From: Acanthochromis polyacanthus
Lineage: Eukaryota > Chordata > Actinopteri > Pomacentridae
Length of the DNA stretch: 64,000 bases
Reading direction: 5' to 3'
Assembly (NCBI RefSeq): GCF_021347895.1
Contig: NC_067119.1
Location: forward strand, 4,724,534 to 4,788,533
This document shows, piece by piece, positions 35,656-47,850 of the stretch; the stretch's first letter is position 1; each line of letters begins with the position of its first letter. Both the position numbers and the translations under genes were made by a program. The notes beneath the pieces are model-generated. The model was not told the origin of the DNA and did no database searches. It saw nothing but the letters and a program-made list of their open reading frames with translations.

Positions 35656-36424
35656 CATTCCAATGGCAACGAAAGCGATGTTAGCTCAGAGTGCTAACAC
35701 AACAGTAGATAGTTGCTACTGGAGCGATGGAAGTTTGTTAGCTTAGCACTCTGAGCTAACATCGCTTTCATTCCAACGGCAATGAAAGCGATGTTAGCTC
35801 AGAATGCTAACACAACAGCAGATAGTTTCTACTGGAACAGTGGAGGTTTGTTAGCTTAGCACTCTGAGCTCAAATCGCTTTCATTCCAACGGCAATGGAA
35901 GCGATGTTAGCTCAGAATACTAACACAACAGCAGATAGTTTCTACTGGAACAGTGGAGGTTTGTTAGCTTAGCACTCTGAGCTCAAATCGCTTTCATTCC
36001 AACGGCAATGGAAGCGATGTTAGCTCAGAATGCTAACACAACAGCAGATAGTTGCCACTGGAACAATGGAGGTTTGTTAGCTTAGCACTCTGAGCTAACA
36101 TCGCTTCCATTCCAACGGCAATGAAAGCGATGTTAGCTCAGAATGCTAACACAACAGCAGATAGTTTCTACTGGAACAGTGGAGGTTTGTTAGCTTAGCA
36201 CTCTGAGCTCAAATCGCTTTCATTCCAACGGCAATGGAAGTGATGTTAGCTCAGAGTGCTAACACAACAGCAGATAGTTGCGACTGGAACAATGGAGGTT
36301 TGTTAGCTTAGCACTCTGAGCTAACATCGCTTTCATTCCAACGGCAATGAAAGCGATGTTAGCTCAGAATGCTAACACAACAGCAGGTAGTTGCTACTGG
36401 AACAATGGAGGTTGTTAGCTTAGC
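35656..36424. repeat. 113-bp self-complementary satellite array, seven units
   Basis: The block cattcca(a)tggcaa starts at 35656, 35769, 35882, 35995, 36108, 36221 and 36334, exactly 113 bp apart each time. The last unit is cut short near 36424. Within each unit gaaagcgatgttagctcaga faces, inverted, ctgagctaacatcgctttc. Units alternate between right arms reading gagctaacatcg (perfect pairing) and gagctcaaatcg (mispaired). Copy-to-copy divergence is only a few percent, so the array is young. The monomer corresponds to a segment of the adjacent 530-bp unit. Confidence 0.92.
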
Positions 36425-37099
36425 TTATAGCTGATGATGATGTTGGAGGGAAGATTGAAACCCGACAAGCACATCAAGAGGGCAGAAAAATGGTTCTTGC
36501 TATGCTAAGTTTAACCAATTAGCATTTTTTCTTGTCTGAGTTATGCAACTGGCACAAAAGTGTTCTTGGGGTGGTTCAGAGGTACATATTCCTTTTTTCT
36601 CCGCTAAAAACATCCCTGAAAGAGCTTCTTCAGTGTAAAAGTTCAGCCAGACTGGATCATATATTGTTATGTATTGGATTTATCTGCAATTAACAGCAGG
36701 ATTTATACACTTAAAAAGAGGAAAATGGTGTAATTTATAGGTAACTAAAGCCACACTTACAGCTGATTACATTACTACACACATTAAGAGTTATTATAGC
36801 CACATAAAGTTTATTGTTTTAGTGTATTTGTTGTGTTTAAACACTGTCTGTTAGTATTTTTAACAAACCAAGTTCCAGTTTCCTCCTGAGAGCAGATTTC
36901 AGGGCGGAATATCACATTTTAATGGTCAGCATGTCGATTAAATTGTAATATTTCATTTTTATGTGACTTTACTGCCTCAGAGTTACTGCCAGTATTAACT
37001 CTTACTTTTCTATTCTGGCCTTATTACAGCTGATTTGTTTTTATTTATCAATAATATGGTGCTTTTATGCACATTTAGTTTTCTTTGACAACGTGGCAA
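36425..37099. other. AT-rich spacer
   Basis: No gene or element delimited. Confidence 0.5.
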
Positions 37100-37490
37100 A
37101 AGAATTTGAATGAATGAATGTTTTTATTTTGGACACAAAAACAAATCAAAATATTCAAAAGAAACAAAACACGAAATAATAACCCGACATATCCAAAAAG
37201 GACACTCAGTTCCCCAGTGCCATAGTTGTTTATGTGCATATTTACAAACAAAAAAGAAAATAAATAAAACAGCTAAACAAATATTAATTAATCAGTGATA
37301 AACCCGTGTTTATTGAACCCCTCCTCCTCCCTGTACCTCCTGAAAACCATATTTTTGTGCAGTTTTTAACTTCTTTTGGGATTTTTTTGGGATTAATGCA
37401 CTTTTTTCTTGCTTTTCTAAGTTCTGGAAGTGACACCAACAGCTTTCCAGACCTTTTTTTTTATCCTTATGTTTGTCTGTATGACTGAAG
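37100..37490 (-). mobile_element. LINE 3'-end relic, minus strand, with (TGAA)n tail
   Basis: gaatgaatgaatg followed by tttttattttggacacaaaa and atatccaaaaaggacactca has the layout of an antisense teleost LINE 3' UTR with its tandem tail at low coordinate. The upstream coding part is missing or decayed. Confidence 0.4.
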
Positions 37491-37499
37491 CAGACTGAT

Positions 37500-38060
37500 G
37501 ACTGAATCTACAGGCGGATGAGGCTGGAAAAAAAGTGGATTTACTTCACTTTTAATCTGCTTTGTTGACAAATATTCAAATTTTTTCTTGAAAATCTAAG
37601 AAAAATCAACCAGTGAGAGATCATAGATCCTTGTTTGTCCTTTAAAAGTTGAAAAACTTTTTAAAGATGCGGATTTGAAGCGAATGATTGCAAGATGTTC
37701 CTTCAGTTGACGCCACAATTACAAAAAAAAGAAGTCACTGATAAATGTACATCTCATGTATGAATGAAGCAGGCTAATGACTGAACCTACAGGTGGATTT
37801 ACTTCACTTTTAATCTGCTTTGTTGGTAAATATTCTAATTTTTTCTTAAAAATCGAAGAAAAATCAACCAGTGAGAGATCATAGCCCCTCGTTTGTCTTT
37901 TAATCGAGTTGAAAAGCGAATTAAAGATGCAAATTTGCAGCTAATGACACGCAAAAAAACCCAAAACTTTCCTAAAGTTGACACGACAGTTACAAAAATA
38001 AACAAGCCACTGATAAACCTGTACGTCTGTATTCATGAATGAAGCAGAAAATCCAAATAA
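37500..38060. repeat. 258-bp tandem duplication, two units
   Basis: ttacttcacttttaatctgc occurs at 37541 and 37799. Both are followed by tttgttg...aaatattc, tttttcttgaaaat, caaccagtgagagatcatag and a gttgaaaa block. The same words recur more loosely at 42170-43600. Confidence 0.8.
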
Positions 38061-38229
38061 AACGCGTAAAACACGACGACGAGGAAGATATTTAAGATCG
38101 GGAATGAGAGCAGCCACTGCATTCCATGCTAGCATCGGGAGAAGGCGTGCAGATGGTGTCACCGAGCCTCTTTTTTTTACTTAAATCTGTAATTTTTATT
38201 GTTTTAACCAGTCATTCGTGCACGATTCC

Positions 38230-38900
38230 GCCTGCTAAACGTGTAAAAATCCAGCTTCTGCCTGGAATAACGGCGCCGAAGCTTGAAGCGGCGCTACTGT
38301 AGGTGCAGCTGTTTCCTGCCCGGGCCTCCTGCTCCCCTCCGCCACCTCCACCCTCTCTGATTTTGTCAGAGTAAGTGCACATCATTGGCAGCTAAAAGCT
38401 CTGGGCACCGTCCCTCTGGTTGTTCCAGAGAAATGCCAATCGTTTTGGCGTCGACGGGGCCCTCACAGACGGCGCATGAAGGCACAGATGGCACTAATGG
38501 ACGAGCAGAATCCAACCGAGGGACCGGGACAGAGCCACACCGGAGCGCCGTCCAAATAACTGTAGTGTGAATGTACTGTATGGCCAACGCGCCGCTCTGC
38601 TCTAGCGGGGCCCGGTGCCACGGCAATGCGGCATAAAGAATTTAAAACGATAAAATAATCATAGGAGGGAAGAGGAGAGGGGCCGTGGGAGGATCGGCGT
38701 GGAGCGGTGCCAGCGGGATCAGACAGAGGAGAGATTGTTCTTGGGCTGATATGTGCTGAAGTGATTTCGACAGGCCTCGTCCAAGTCAACCCACTCCAGT
38801 CAGACAACTGCAGCTCACGGAGCGACTGAAGCGCTCTGTCTGCGGGCTGCACCTTCTCCCGGTACAATGGTACTTTTGTGCGACGTGTGAGCCAGCTGAT
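38230..38900. promoter_or_regulatory. candidate conserved non-coding / GC-rich regulatory block
   Basis: gtgcacatcattggcagcta, aaagctctgggcaccgt and gaaatgccaatcgttttggc are unique, balanced sequence (inverted CCAAT words at 38385 and 38435). The following 200 bp are CpG-rich. Opposite-strand open frames are compositional. Role inferred. Confidence 0.4.
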
Positions 38901-39857
38901 AGCCCGTTTTACGACCTGCGAGGCGACAGACTTGCTTCTCTTTTTATTTTCTTCCTAGCTCCTCTCCTCCCTCCGTTTCTTTTTCCACGTGATGCCCACA
39001 TGCTGCAGATTTTTAACATTTGTTGTGTAATGCATTCACAAAAAACACTCCTGTGTCCCTGTCTCTCTTTCTTTTTTTTTTTTAGCTAGTAGTGCTAAAC
39101 AGATGCTTGTAGGAAGAACTAGTCACAGCTTTCTGTGGTGCTAAGAGGCTGCAGAAAAAACCTGTTTGGAGCGCCGTGTTCTTTTGATAAAAGTTGAAAT
39201 ACTTTGAAGCGGTCATGCTACTTTATGCTTTCCAGCCTTCTGTGTGCTTTCTAAAAATGCAAGCAGCATTGGGGTGTCAAAGCAGATAGGTGGGCAGCGA
39301 AGAAAACGATAGCATGACATTTTAAAAACTACCAAAGCAGCATTATATGGATGAAAGTTTCACAGGTCGGCTAGTTGGCAGCGGGAAATGCATGCAATCT
39401 GCAACGTAAACTCCCCATTGAAAGATGACTCAAGTGCGAAATCGAGTTGCTTTGACGCTAAAGAAGGAGAAAGGAGTGAGTTGTGCAGCTCAGAAAACAT
39501 GTGCAACCCAAAAATAAAAGCCGTTTGTTAATTTTTTTTCCCTCTGGGTGCCACAGCGGCTCAGCGTCCGCCGAGGGCCGCTGGGCTCATCTGTACTTTC
39601 AGATCATCGCCACGACCGTCCTCCCCGAGAGGCCGAGAGAGGAGCCACGGACGCTCGCTGGAAACATAAGCTCACATCGTGTCTGCAGGCCATCGGCAGC
39701 CATCTTCCACCGAGAAACGAGCCACGATGCCACTTAAACTTCAGCCTCCGAGTGAACAAAGCTGCTCATAATTAAAATACGAGTCCCACGAGGCTGGAGC
39801 GGAGCGAAAAGACAGACAAAAGTGGCAAGAATGAGACGCCAAAATGGAGAAAAGACG
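38901..39857. other. mixed spacer with GC-richer stretch at 39540-39760
   Basis: A T run lies at 39071-39083. The 39540-39760 segment is CpG-bearing and open in two plus frames but with no recognisable protein. It may be regulatory. Confidence 0.35.
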
Positions 39858-40990
39858 AACATCTTGTACATTTTTGAGTTCAGACCGAAGGCGCCGAGTG
39901 TTTAAAAGTCAGCAGGCACAAAAAACCTCCTGCATAATCAGTCCTGCCTCATTTCAGCAGGAAATAATCTAAAAAAAAAAGGTAAAAATATTCTGATTTC
40001 TGCCGCTTAGAGCTGCTAAAATATCATTTGCATCACTTATGGGTGTGTAAACTGCAAGATAAGACATGTTTAAAGAGGAAAAATGAAGAAAACTGAATTA
40101 TTTGAATGAAAAATAAGAATAAATTCACAAGCATGTAAAGACTACTACTCTGTTAATACTGTATCAAACTGAATATACCCCAAAAATCTGAGATATTCAT
40201 ATATTTTGCACACTTATATACACTGATTATGCTGTTAATTCTGCTCATAAAGCTGTTCCACTTTAACATTTTGCGTTAAACTGCCTTTTTTTGCACTTCT
40301 TCTTAGAAAACGACCTGCATTTTTAGTATTTTTTACTCTAAAGTTGAATCTAATTTGACATTAAAGCGACATATCTTTAGACTTCTACAGGGTTTTATGT
40401 TATTCATGACTCAACAATCATGCAAAACTGAACGTCTCGCACATTTCTGAGTTCAGATAAAAGGCGCCAAGTGTTGAAAAGTCAGCAGTGTAGCGACAAA
40501 AATGCCCCAAAAGCCCCCTACATAATCAGCCCTGTCTCGTTTCTGCAGGAATTAATTTTAAAAAAAAGGTAAAAATGCTCAGATTTCTGTCGCTTAGAGC
40601 TGCTAAAATATCATTTGCACCCATTATGGGTGTGTAAACTGCAAAATAAGACATGTTAAAATGAGAATAATCAAGAAGAGAGAGGACTTATGAGTGAAAA
40701 ATAACAAAATGCACTAAAAATAAGCAGAAATTCACAAGCAAGTAAAGACTGCTGCTGTACTAACACCCAAAATGCACATACTATGCTGGGATTTATGACC
40801 TTTACATCTTAGATAATTCTCCACTTAAACATTTTGCACTAAACTGTCCTTCTTTGCACTTCTTCTTAGCTAATAAGCTGCATTTTTTACTCTAAAATTG
40901 AACCTAATTTGATATTAAAGCGTCACATCTTTAGACTTTTGCAGGTTTTTATATCTCTGAGGACTCCACAATCCAGATTTCATCCCAAAA
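39858..40990. repeat. 573-bp tandem duplication, two units
   Basis: gagttcag lies at 39876 and 40449. Shared blocks in order are aggcgcc, gtcagcag, ataatcag, ttctgcaggaa, gcttagagctgctaaaatat, catttgca, gggtgtgtaaactgcaa, tttgcacttcttcttag and atctttagactt. Non-coding. Confidence 0.8.
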
Positions 40991-41805
40991 TGTTCAGACA
41001 AACCCCCTATAATTGATGCTTCTTCAGTAAAACGGAGCCGCTTACGTAACGGATGCGTTGTTTTTTTATGTAATGTAACGTTTTCTAGCAGCCGTCTGTG
41101 TCTCCACTCAACCAGTGACATAATACTTTCTTCTTTCTGAGTCTTAACAGGAAGAAAAAAGAAAAAAAAAAACTGTTTCTCTCCAAATATAAATCTGCTA
41201 AATATCCTTTTTGGCTAAACTTTGTTGCCTTAAATTAATCTGTCAATATTTTAAAAAGCACAGATGATTCAGTCTTCACAAACCTCTTAGTAAACAAAGG
41301 TCTCCGGATGACTCATTAGCAGCAATGTGCTTTACTTTGATGCCAGTCCTGCTTTTTTTTTTGTCAGAGTAAGCAGATATATTTTCAAGATCTTCTTTTT
41401 TGGAAGGAAACTCTTTGATTAGCCTCAGCTTTTTTTTTTGGAAACCGTCCCTTCATGCGTGTGCAGAAATGTGTGTTTCCCCCTTTTTTAATGCAGCGGC
41501 GGTGAGCAGGACGAGGTCACGTGATCTGAGAGGAGATGCAGGACATGCGACGGACCGAGGGGAGCGAGCTGTCGAGACGGGGTGGTGGTGGTGTTTTTTT
41601 TTTTTTTTTGCGGTGTTGTGCCAGAATGCCACGTATTAAAGCCCCTGGAGAGGCAGCAAGAAATGATTCTGAACCTGAACTGTGAATCTGACGCTTGATT
41701 TGGAAAGAAAAAGTGGAGTTTTAATAAGATAAGACGCCTAAAATACATCAATCCACATGCAAATGCATTAAAATGAGCTGCAGTGCTCACTGGAAATCAC
41801 AATAC
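40991..41805. other. AT-rich spacer, small GC-richer patch
   Basis: 41490-41590 is GC-richer next to a T run (41597-41610). No gene supported. Confidence 0.4.
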
Positions 41806-41997
41806 AGGATGTATATCGTTAAAATGAAATCAAATGAAAATCTAAGTACACCCCCTGTCAAAAGTTTTGAGACAGGTTCTAATTTATTTGAATGGGAAAG
41901 TGTCTCAAAACTTTTGACAGGGGGTGTACTTAGATATTCATTTTTAACAATATAGGATGTATATTGTTAAAAATGGAATCAAATAAATATCTAAGTA
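41806..41997. repeat. nested palindrome and direct repeat around a MITE
   Basis: aggatgtatatcgttaaaat...atctaag (41806-41846) is repeated directly at 41954-41997 and, shortened and inverted, at 41929-41953 (cttagatattcatttttaac). The 78-bp MITE sits exactly between the first copy and the inverted one. Confidence 0.75.
41849..41926. mobile_element. 78-bp palindromic MITE, copy 2
   Basis: Perfect inverted arms caccccctgtcaaaagtttt.../...aaaacttttgacagggggtg, TA on both sides (41847-41848 and 41927-41928), identical length to copy 1 at 767-844. The arms here pair without mismatch, so this copy is close to the mobilised form. Confidence 0.85.
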
Positions 41998-42169
41998 TGT
42001 TCACAAGTAGCAGCAGGGATGTAGTGAACAGTAAGATGCATTTATAGTGTTCATAATACGCTTCGTTAGGAAATATCTTCGCATTTTCTTTTAAAATAAT
42101 GGTTCCCGCCCCCAAAAAAGTCAGGAAACGAAATGATTCCCAGCATCACGAGGGGTTAAAAACCCAGAT

Positions 42170-43600
42170 CTGAACTGCACATCTGGAGCAAAAACAGGGA
42201 ATTTACTCCACTTTTAGTCCCCATTGTTCATCAAAATTCAATTTTTTTACTCTATATGAAAAAGAAATGCAAATCTGAAGCGGATTTGCTTCAGTTTTAA
42301 TCTGCTTTGTTAGTGAATATTTTCACATTTTCTTATAAAGTAATGGTTCCCGCCCCAAAAAACAAAAGAATAAATGATTCTGGCAGACATAAAACTGTTT
42401 GCTTCAGTTTTAATGTGCTATGTTCATAAATATTTTCACATTTTCTTTTAAAATAATGGTTCCCAACAAAAAAGAAGTCAGAAAAATACATGATTCTAGC
42501 AGCCTGAGAGGTTAAACACACGCATCTAGACAGCGAATGTGAAAAAAGTGGATCTGCTTCTTTTTTAGTCTGCATTATGAATAAATATTGCTATTTTTTT
42601 CTGTTTAAAAAGAAAGAAGGCACCCTAAAAAACTGATATCATCACAGAATCACAGATCCAGTGATAGCTCACATCCCCTCACTTTTCTACAGGAAGAAAT
42701 TGTTCTGGACAGAAACTACAAATCTGTAGCTTGATTTGGAAAGAAAAACTGACTTTGCTTCAGTTTTAATCAGCTTTGTTCATAAATACCTTAAAATTTT
42801 CTTTTGAAATAATGGATCCCGCCAAAAAAGTCTAAAAATAAACGACTCCGGCATCACGAGAGGATAAAAAAACCCGGATCTAAAGTGCAAATCTACAGCT
42901 GGAAGTGGAAGAAAAAGGAGGTCTGGTTCACGTTTAATCTTCTTTTTTGAAAAATATAATAAATATTAACAGTTTTTCTAAAAATAAATCAACATCTCAC
43001 ACTCGTATCATTACATTAATCCTTTAGATTCAAATATTCAGCAGGAGATCACAGCTCCTTTTAAAGTGGATCAATCAATGAAAAATGCAGATTTTGTAGC
43101 TACAGTTGTGTAAAAATGTTGCTTTTCCTTTTCAATAAATGGACCTGGCCTCACATCCCCTCTGAGACGTGAAAAACCCAGATCTGAACCGCAAAGAACA
43201 GTGGATTTTCTTCACTTTTAATCTGCTTTGTTTGGAAATATTCTCACTTTTTCCTAAAAATCCAAGAAAACACAACCTGTAATATTTCCAGCGAGAGATC
43301 AGAGTTCCCCGTTTGTCCTTTAAGAGTTGAAAAAAGATGCAGATTTGCAGCTAATGACGAATCTGGAAGTCAAGGAGGATTTGCTTCACTTTTAACATGC
43401 TTCTATCTTTTTATAAATATGGTTTCCCCCTAAAAAACTCTCATATTAGTGTCATTCCAGAAACAACACAGCTCCTCGTTTCTCCTTTAAAAGTTCATCG
43501 ACTAATTAAGGATGCAGATTTGCAGCTACTGATGTCTAAAAAACAAAACACTGCAAAGCTTTTCTGCAGTTCACACGACAATTAGACAAAGAAAAAGAAG
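42170..43600. repeat. degenerate repeat cluster (TTCACTTTTAATCTGCTTTG type)
   Basis: About eight decayed units contain ttgcttcagttttaatctgc or a variant, an aaatattttcacattttctt block and aataatggttcccgcc. They share their core with the 258-bp duplication at 37500-38060. Spacing is irregular (about 110-200 bp). Non-coding. Confidence 0.65.
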
Positions 43601-44189
43601 GTAAAACAAAAGCATTAATGGGAAAGTGTGCCTAATCACACACACACAAAGGAGATGATTGCGCTGTGGGCTGATGAATCCGTTATTAGTAGTTTGGTTT
43701 GTTTCATCTTCGCCAGTAGGAGAACATCTGTAGCCGCCTTATCAGAGTTTGGCTGTGACAGACAGAAAAGTTGCCTTTTGTGCTCATCAGTGAGGCTTTT
43801 CTCTTATTATTCTGCCTTCTAATAACCAGCTGAGCGCCTGTTTGCTGCTATTCTGCGATTAAATGAAGTTTATTTTCCTTTCTGGTTGCAAAATATGCAG
43901 ATTTAAAGCATAGATGTGCAGCAAAGCACTATAATTTGTGAAAAATATAAGATTTCTACCATGCATAAAGTTTAAAACAAGCCACATTTTTATTTGAAAG
44001 ATGCTTCTTCATGGGTTTTTTTTCTTTTGCATTTTGACTCGGTGTTGTCGCTGCACATTCCACACTGTGCTTATTTAGCACAGCTCCGGTCTGATTTACG
44101 TCGGACGCGTAATTCACAGGCAAAATCTGTCTTCAAGCTCAAAGTTGAATCTGATTTTACAGCAAAAAAGTCCAGCTTTAAATCTCGAC
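43601..44189. other. AT-rich spacer
   Basis: No supported feature. A short CA run lies at 43639-43648. Confidence 0.45.
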
Positions 44190-44400
44190 CGGGAGAAAAG
44201 TTGTTATTTACGAGGCTGTAAACCAACGGGGTGGAAATACGAGCGGCGGGATGCGACGGCGGCGGGTGGAAAAGGCTCGGCGATAAAGCATCTTGTTAGC
44301 TCCACTGAGGAAAATATGCTTATCAAGCCGCATGTTAATACGAGCAGTAAATAATGCGATCATCGGCCAGTGATGCTGGAAATATAACAGCGTGAAGGAG
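44190..44400. promoter_or_regulatory. candidate conserved non-coding element
   Basis: aaagttgttatttacgaggc, gcggcgggtggaaaaggctc, ggcgataaagcatcttgtta and taaataatgcgatcatcggc make a unique balanced block with homeodomain/GATA-like words. Inferred enhancer. Confidence 0.35.
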
Positions 44401-45154
44401 CCTGAAGCTACGCTGACTGCAGGGAGGTGTTGTGGTTTTTTGAACATGGGCTACAGACTGTGAGAACTGGGTTAATATGACCTGAGCGCTGAAGACACGA
44501 GCAGCAAAACACACACTGGGGTGGACCAACAAACAGGCATTTTACCAAACCACACACACACACGTCATCATGCACAGAGCTCAAAAAAGAAAAAGAATAC
44601 TAACACGGCTCAGAAAATAAGCATGAATAAAAATCATGATCTAACCGAAGCAGGAGGGAAACAGGAAGCAGATCTGAAGCCAGATGTTTGCTGCTGTGGA
44701 CTGAAGCTGGAAAACTGGGTTTAAATTAAAGGAAACGTGAATAGTTTGGCTCCATTGTGAGATTTCTTACACTAAATGTACAGAAGAGGGACTTGGCAAG
44801 AAATAAATGGTATTTTTCTCGACTTTCTGCAGAATTATCTTAAAAATTGATGCCGTCCACATTAAATATTGCTATTTAGGTTGCTGTTTAACACAGAAAG
44901 AGTTCCATCGAAATGCAATTTTTATAGATATATTCCATTATGCATGTTGAAAAATGCATCTATATGTATTAATTTAACCACACTGGCCAGTTTCTAATGC
45001 ACAGCAAACTCTAAAATACCAACTAGTTGACTCATCTGCACCCTATAAGGCTTTGAAATATGTACATCCAATTCCCTTAAAGGCTTTTAAATATCTAATT
45101 CAGACCCATGTAATTAATAATACAAATCAACAATTGATTCATTGATAATAACTT
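44401..45154. other. spacer without a supported feature
   Basis: AT-rich, no delimited element. Confidence 0.45.
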
Positions 45155-45790
45155 TTACTGGTCATGCCCCAGAAACACGATAAAGACTGTGAAACATATG
45201 GAGTGGTTGGCGGTCATTAAGCGTGACAGAAGTCTTTGTCATGGTGCCCCTTTACTAACTAAACTCCTATAATGCCCTCTGTTTGCCCGCACAAAACTGT
45301 CTACATGCTCTGGTTGCCATAGTATTAATCAGAGAGAGCTTCTATGGACATATGGAGTGGTTGGAGGTCATTAAGCATAACAGAAGTCTTTGTCATGGTG
45401 CCCCTTTTCTAGCTAAAACCCTACAATACCCTCTAATTTGCCAAAACACAGAACTGCCTGCATACTCTGGTTGCCACAGTATTAAACAGTAAAAGCTACT
45501 ATGGATGTATGAAGTTGTTGGAGGTCATTAAGCATGGCAGAAGTCTTTACCATGGTGCCCCTTTACTAGCTTAACCCCAGTTCTGTGCTTGTCAACACAG
45601 AACTACTGTCTGGATCCTCTGGTTACCACAGTATTAAACAGTAAGAGCTATGATGGACGTATGAAGTGGTTGGAGGTCATTAAGCGTGACAGAAGTCTTT
45701 GTCATGGTGCCCCTTCTCTAGCTGAAACCCTACAATGCCTCCTGCTTGTCAGCACAGAACTACCTGATCAAATTTGTGTGTTGAGTATTT
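45155..45790. repeat. 154-bp tandem array, four units (cluster 1)
   Basis: tggttggaggtcattaag markers lie at 45204, 45358, 45515 and 45667. Units share gacagaagtctttgtcatgg, tgcccctt, ctagctaaa, accctacaat, ctctggttgcc and acagtattaaacagtaa. The apparent protein motif MEWLEVIK...HGAP appears in several frames because 154 is not a multiple of three. Confidence 0.88.
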
Positions 45791-47369
45791 GCGGAAATTA
45801 AAACATTAAAGGACAATTCCACTTCATTTTTAGTTGGTGTATTTCAAATTAATGTCGCTATTGCGTCTCTTGCTCTGGCTGCTAGCATGAGCTTAGTGCA
45901 GATTTCCAAAACTTTATATGTAAAAAAAAACAACAACAAAGTTTTCTGTCTGATTGAAAACACAACTGGAGCAATCATTTTGCTAACTCCATCCAGAGAT
46001 CTGCATCCAGGATAGATTCTGGATGATCTAATCACCTGAACATTTGTCACATCATATTCATGTGTGCATTTGTTTGCACTGTAAGGATGATGTTGGGTAA
46101 TTTCAGTTTGATGGTTGGACGGATTTATTGGAAGTGAAACCCACAGACGAAAAGCTAAATTAAATAAAAAATGGAAGCAGAAAGACAGCAGAAACGTTTT
46201 TTCTAAAGACCTGTTGACGTCATACTGTTAAAACCTCCATAAGTCCATGGATGACGAATCTGCAGCTCTGATAAACATCCTGGAGACGCTGTTCTACCTC
46301 CACAATGTCAACTACAAGGAAAAGATCTAAACCAGCCTGTTCTGTCATGAATTTGTAAAACTTAGAGGCAAACTACGTTGTCTGGTTTTCTATGAGTCTC
46401 CAGTTTAAACAGTTAAAGTCCAGACACGTGTAAACAGACTCTGTTGGTGTTCAGGTCAATATTCCTGAATCAGGAGCCTTAATGCACTTTGTAGAGGTTG
46501 TTCCAAGCAGCTCAATTCTGTGTTTATGTCCAGTCAGACTGAAAACAAATATTTAAAAGGACTTGTGTAAAAATCAGCTCACGTTAATAATTCTAATGAA
46601 TGCAGTTTACACTTCGTTTTGAGCAACTCTTGATTTCCCCAAATATCTACGAAGGAAGTGAATATTGCAGAGTTAGCGCTCCTTAGAAAGATGCAACACA
46701 CATATTAGTGACCGCAATTCTCCAGTAAACGTATTTTCTGCCACCAGGAAGAAGAAAAACTCCAAATCTATGTTGAAATAATGATTTATCATGACTCAAG
46801 CTAGCAACTGCAGCTACTTCCACATTGATAAGTTACTGGAAATCTCTGTCCTTTTTTACTTCTGGGTTAGTTTCCGTCATCGCAAGAGAAGAAAAAAATG
46901 CCTGGATCACTACATATAAACCAGCCAAAGCCAACTTTATCTGGCTTACAGTCTATGTGGATCTACAGCAACAAAACAAGGAGGCAAAAGAGGCAAAAAC
47001 TCCGCATAGATCTGCTGAAACGATTACAGATTATCAGTGTGTTTCCATCACACCATCTTCCACTCAGCTTTCTGAACGGCTCATTATAAAAAAAATAAAA
47101 TAAACACAGAAAAATGTAAACAAAGAGATCCTCTTTGTGAAGAATCGCCTTTCATGATGAGCTTTTCGTAAATGTACATCAAAATAAGGGATTTTTAATT
47201 GTTCGGTAGCAGCAAGAACCTCAGTCAGATCCTTTGTTTATGTCTGCTGTTACACACTTATTGTACATTTTAAGAACTTGCTCAATATGTGCAATTGATA
47301 ATTACTGAGAAAACTTGGTATTGGTCATACCTCAGATACATGATACAGGCTGTAAAAGTAGCCATCACA
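45791..47369. other. segment between two clusters of the 154-bp array, possible unnamed interspersed repeat
   Basis: No gene recognised. 45800-46090 has words (ttagttggtgtatttcaaat, ctggctgctagcatgagctt) that look like a teleost interspersed repeat, but I cannot name or delimit it. The plus frame at 46825-47103 has no domain. Confidence 0.3.
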
Positions 47370-47850
47370 TGATCCCGACATGATTTAGAGCAAATGGAGT
47401 GGTTGGAGGTCATTAAGCATGACAGAAGTCTTAGTCATGGTGCCCCCTTTCTAGCTAATACCCTACAAAGTCCTCTGTTTGCCAACATAGAAGTACCTAC
47501 TTCCTCTGGTTGCTACAGTATTTAACAGTAAAAGCTACTATCGACACATGGAGAGGCTGGAGGTCACTAAGAATAACAGACGTCTTTGTCATTGTGCCCC
47601 TTTACTAGCTAAAATCCTACAATAGCTTCTGCTTGCCAACATAGAGCTGCCGACCTCCTCTGGTTGCTCCAGTATTAAACATGAAGAGCTACTATGGACA
47701 TATGGAGTGGTTGGAGGTCATTAAGCGTAACAGAAGCCTTAGTCATGGTGCCCCTTTACTAGATAAACCCCAGTTCTGTGCTTGTCAACATGACCTACCC
47801 AACTCCTCTGGTTGCTACAGCATCAAACAGTCATCTACAGCTAATCTACG
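47370..47850. repeat. 154-bp tandem array, three units (cluster 2)
   Basis: Markers at 47400, 47554 and 47708 are 154 bp apart. Same monomer and same left flank (ggtcat-acc-cagatacatgataca compared with ggtcatgccccagaaacacgata) as cluster 1, 1.6 kb upstream. Confidence 0.85.

Noticed and set aside
38463..38867. 134-codon minus frame in GC-rich DNA
   Set aside because: Open on both strands because stops are rare in CpG-rich sequence. No domain or splice sites.
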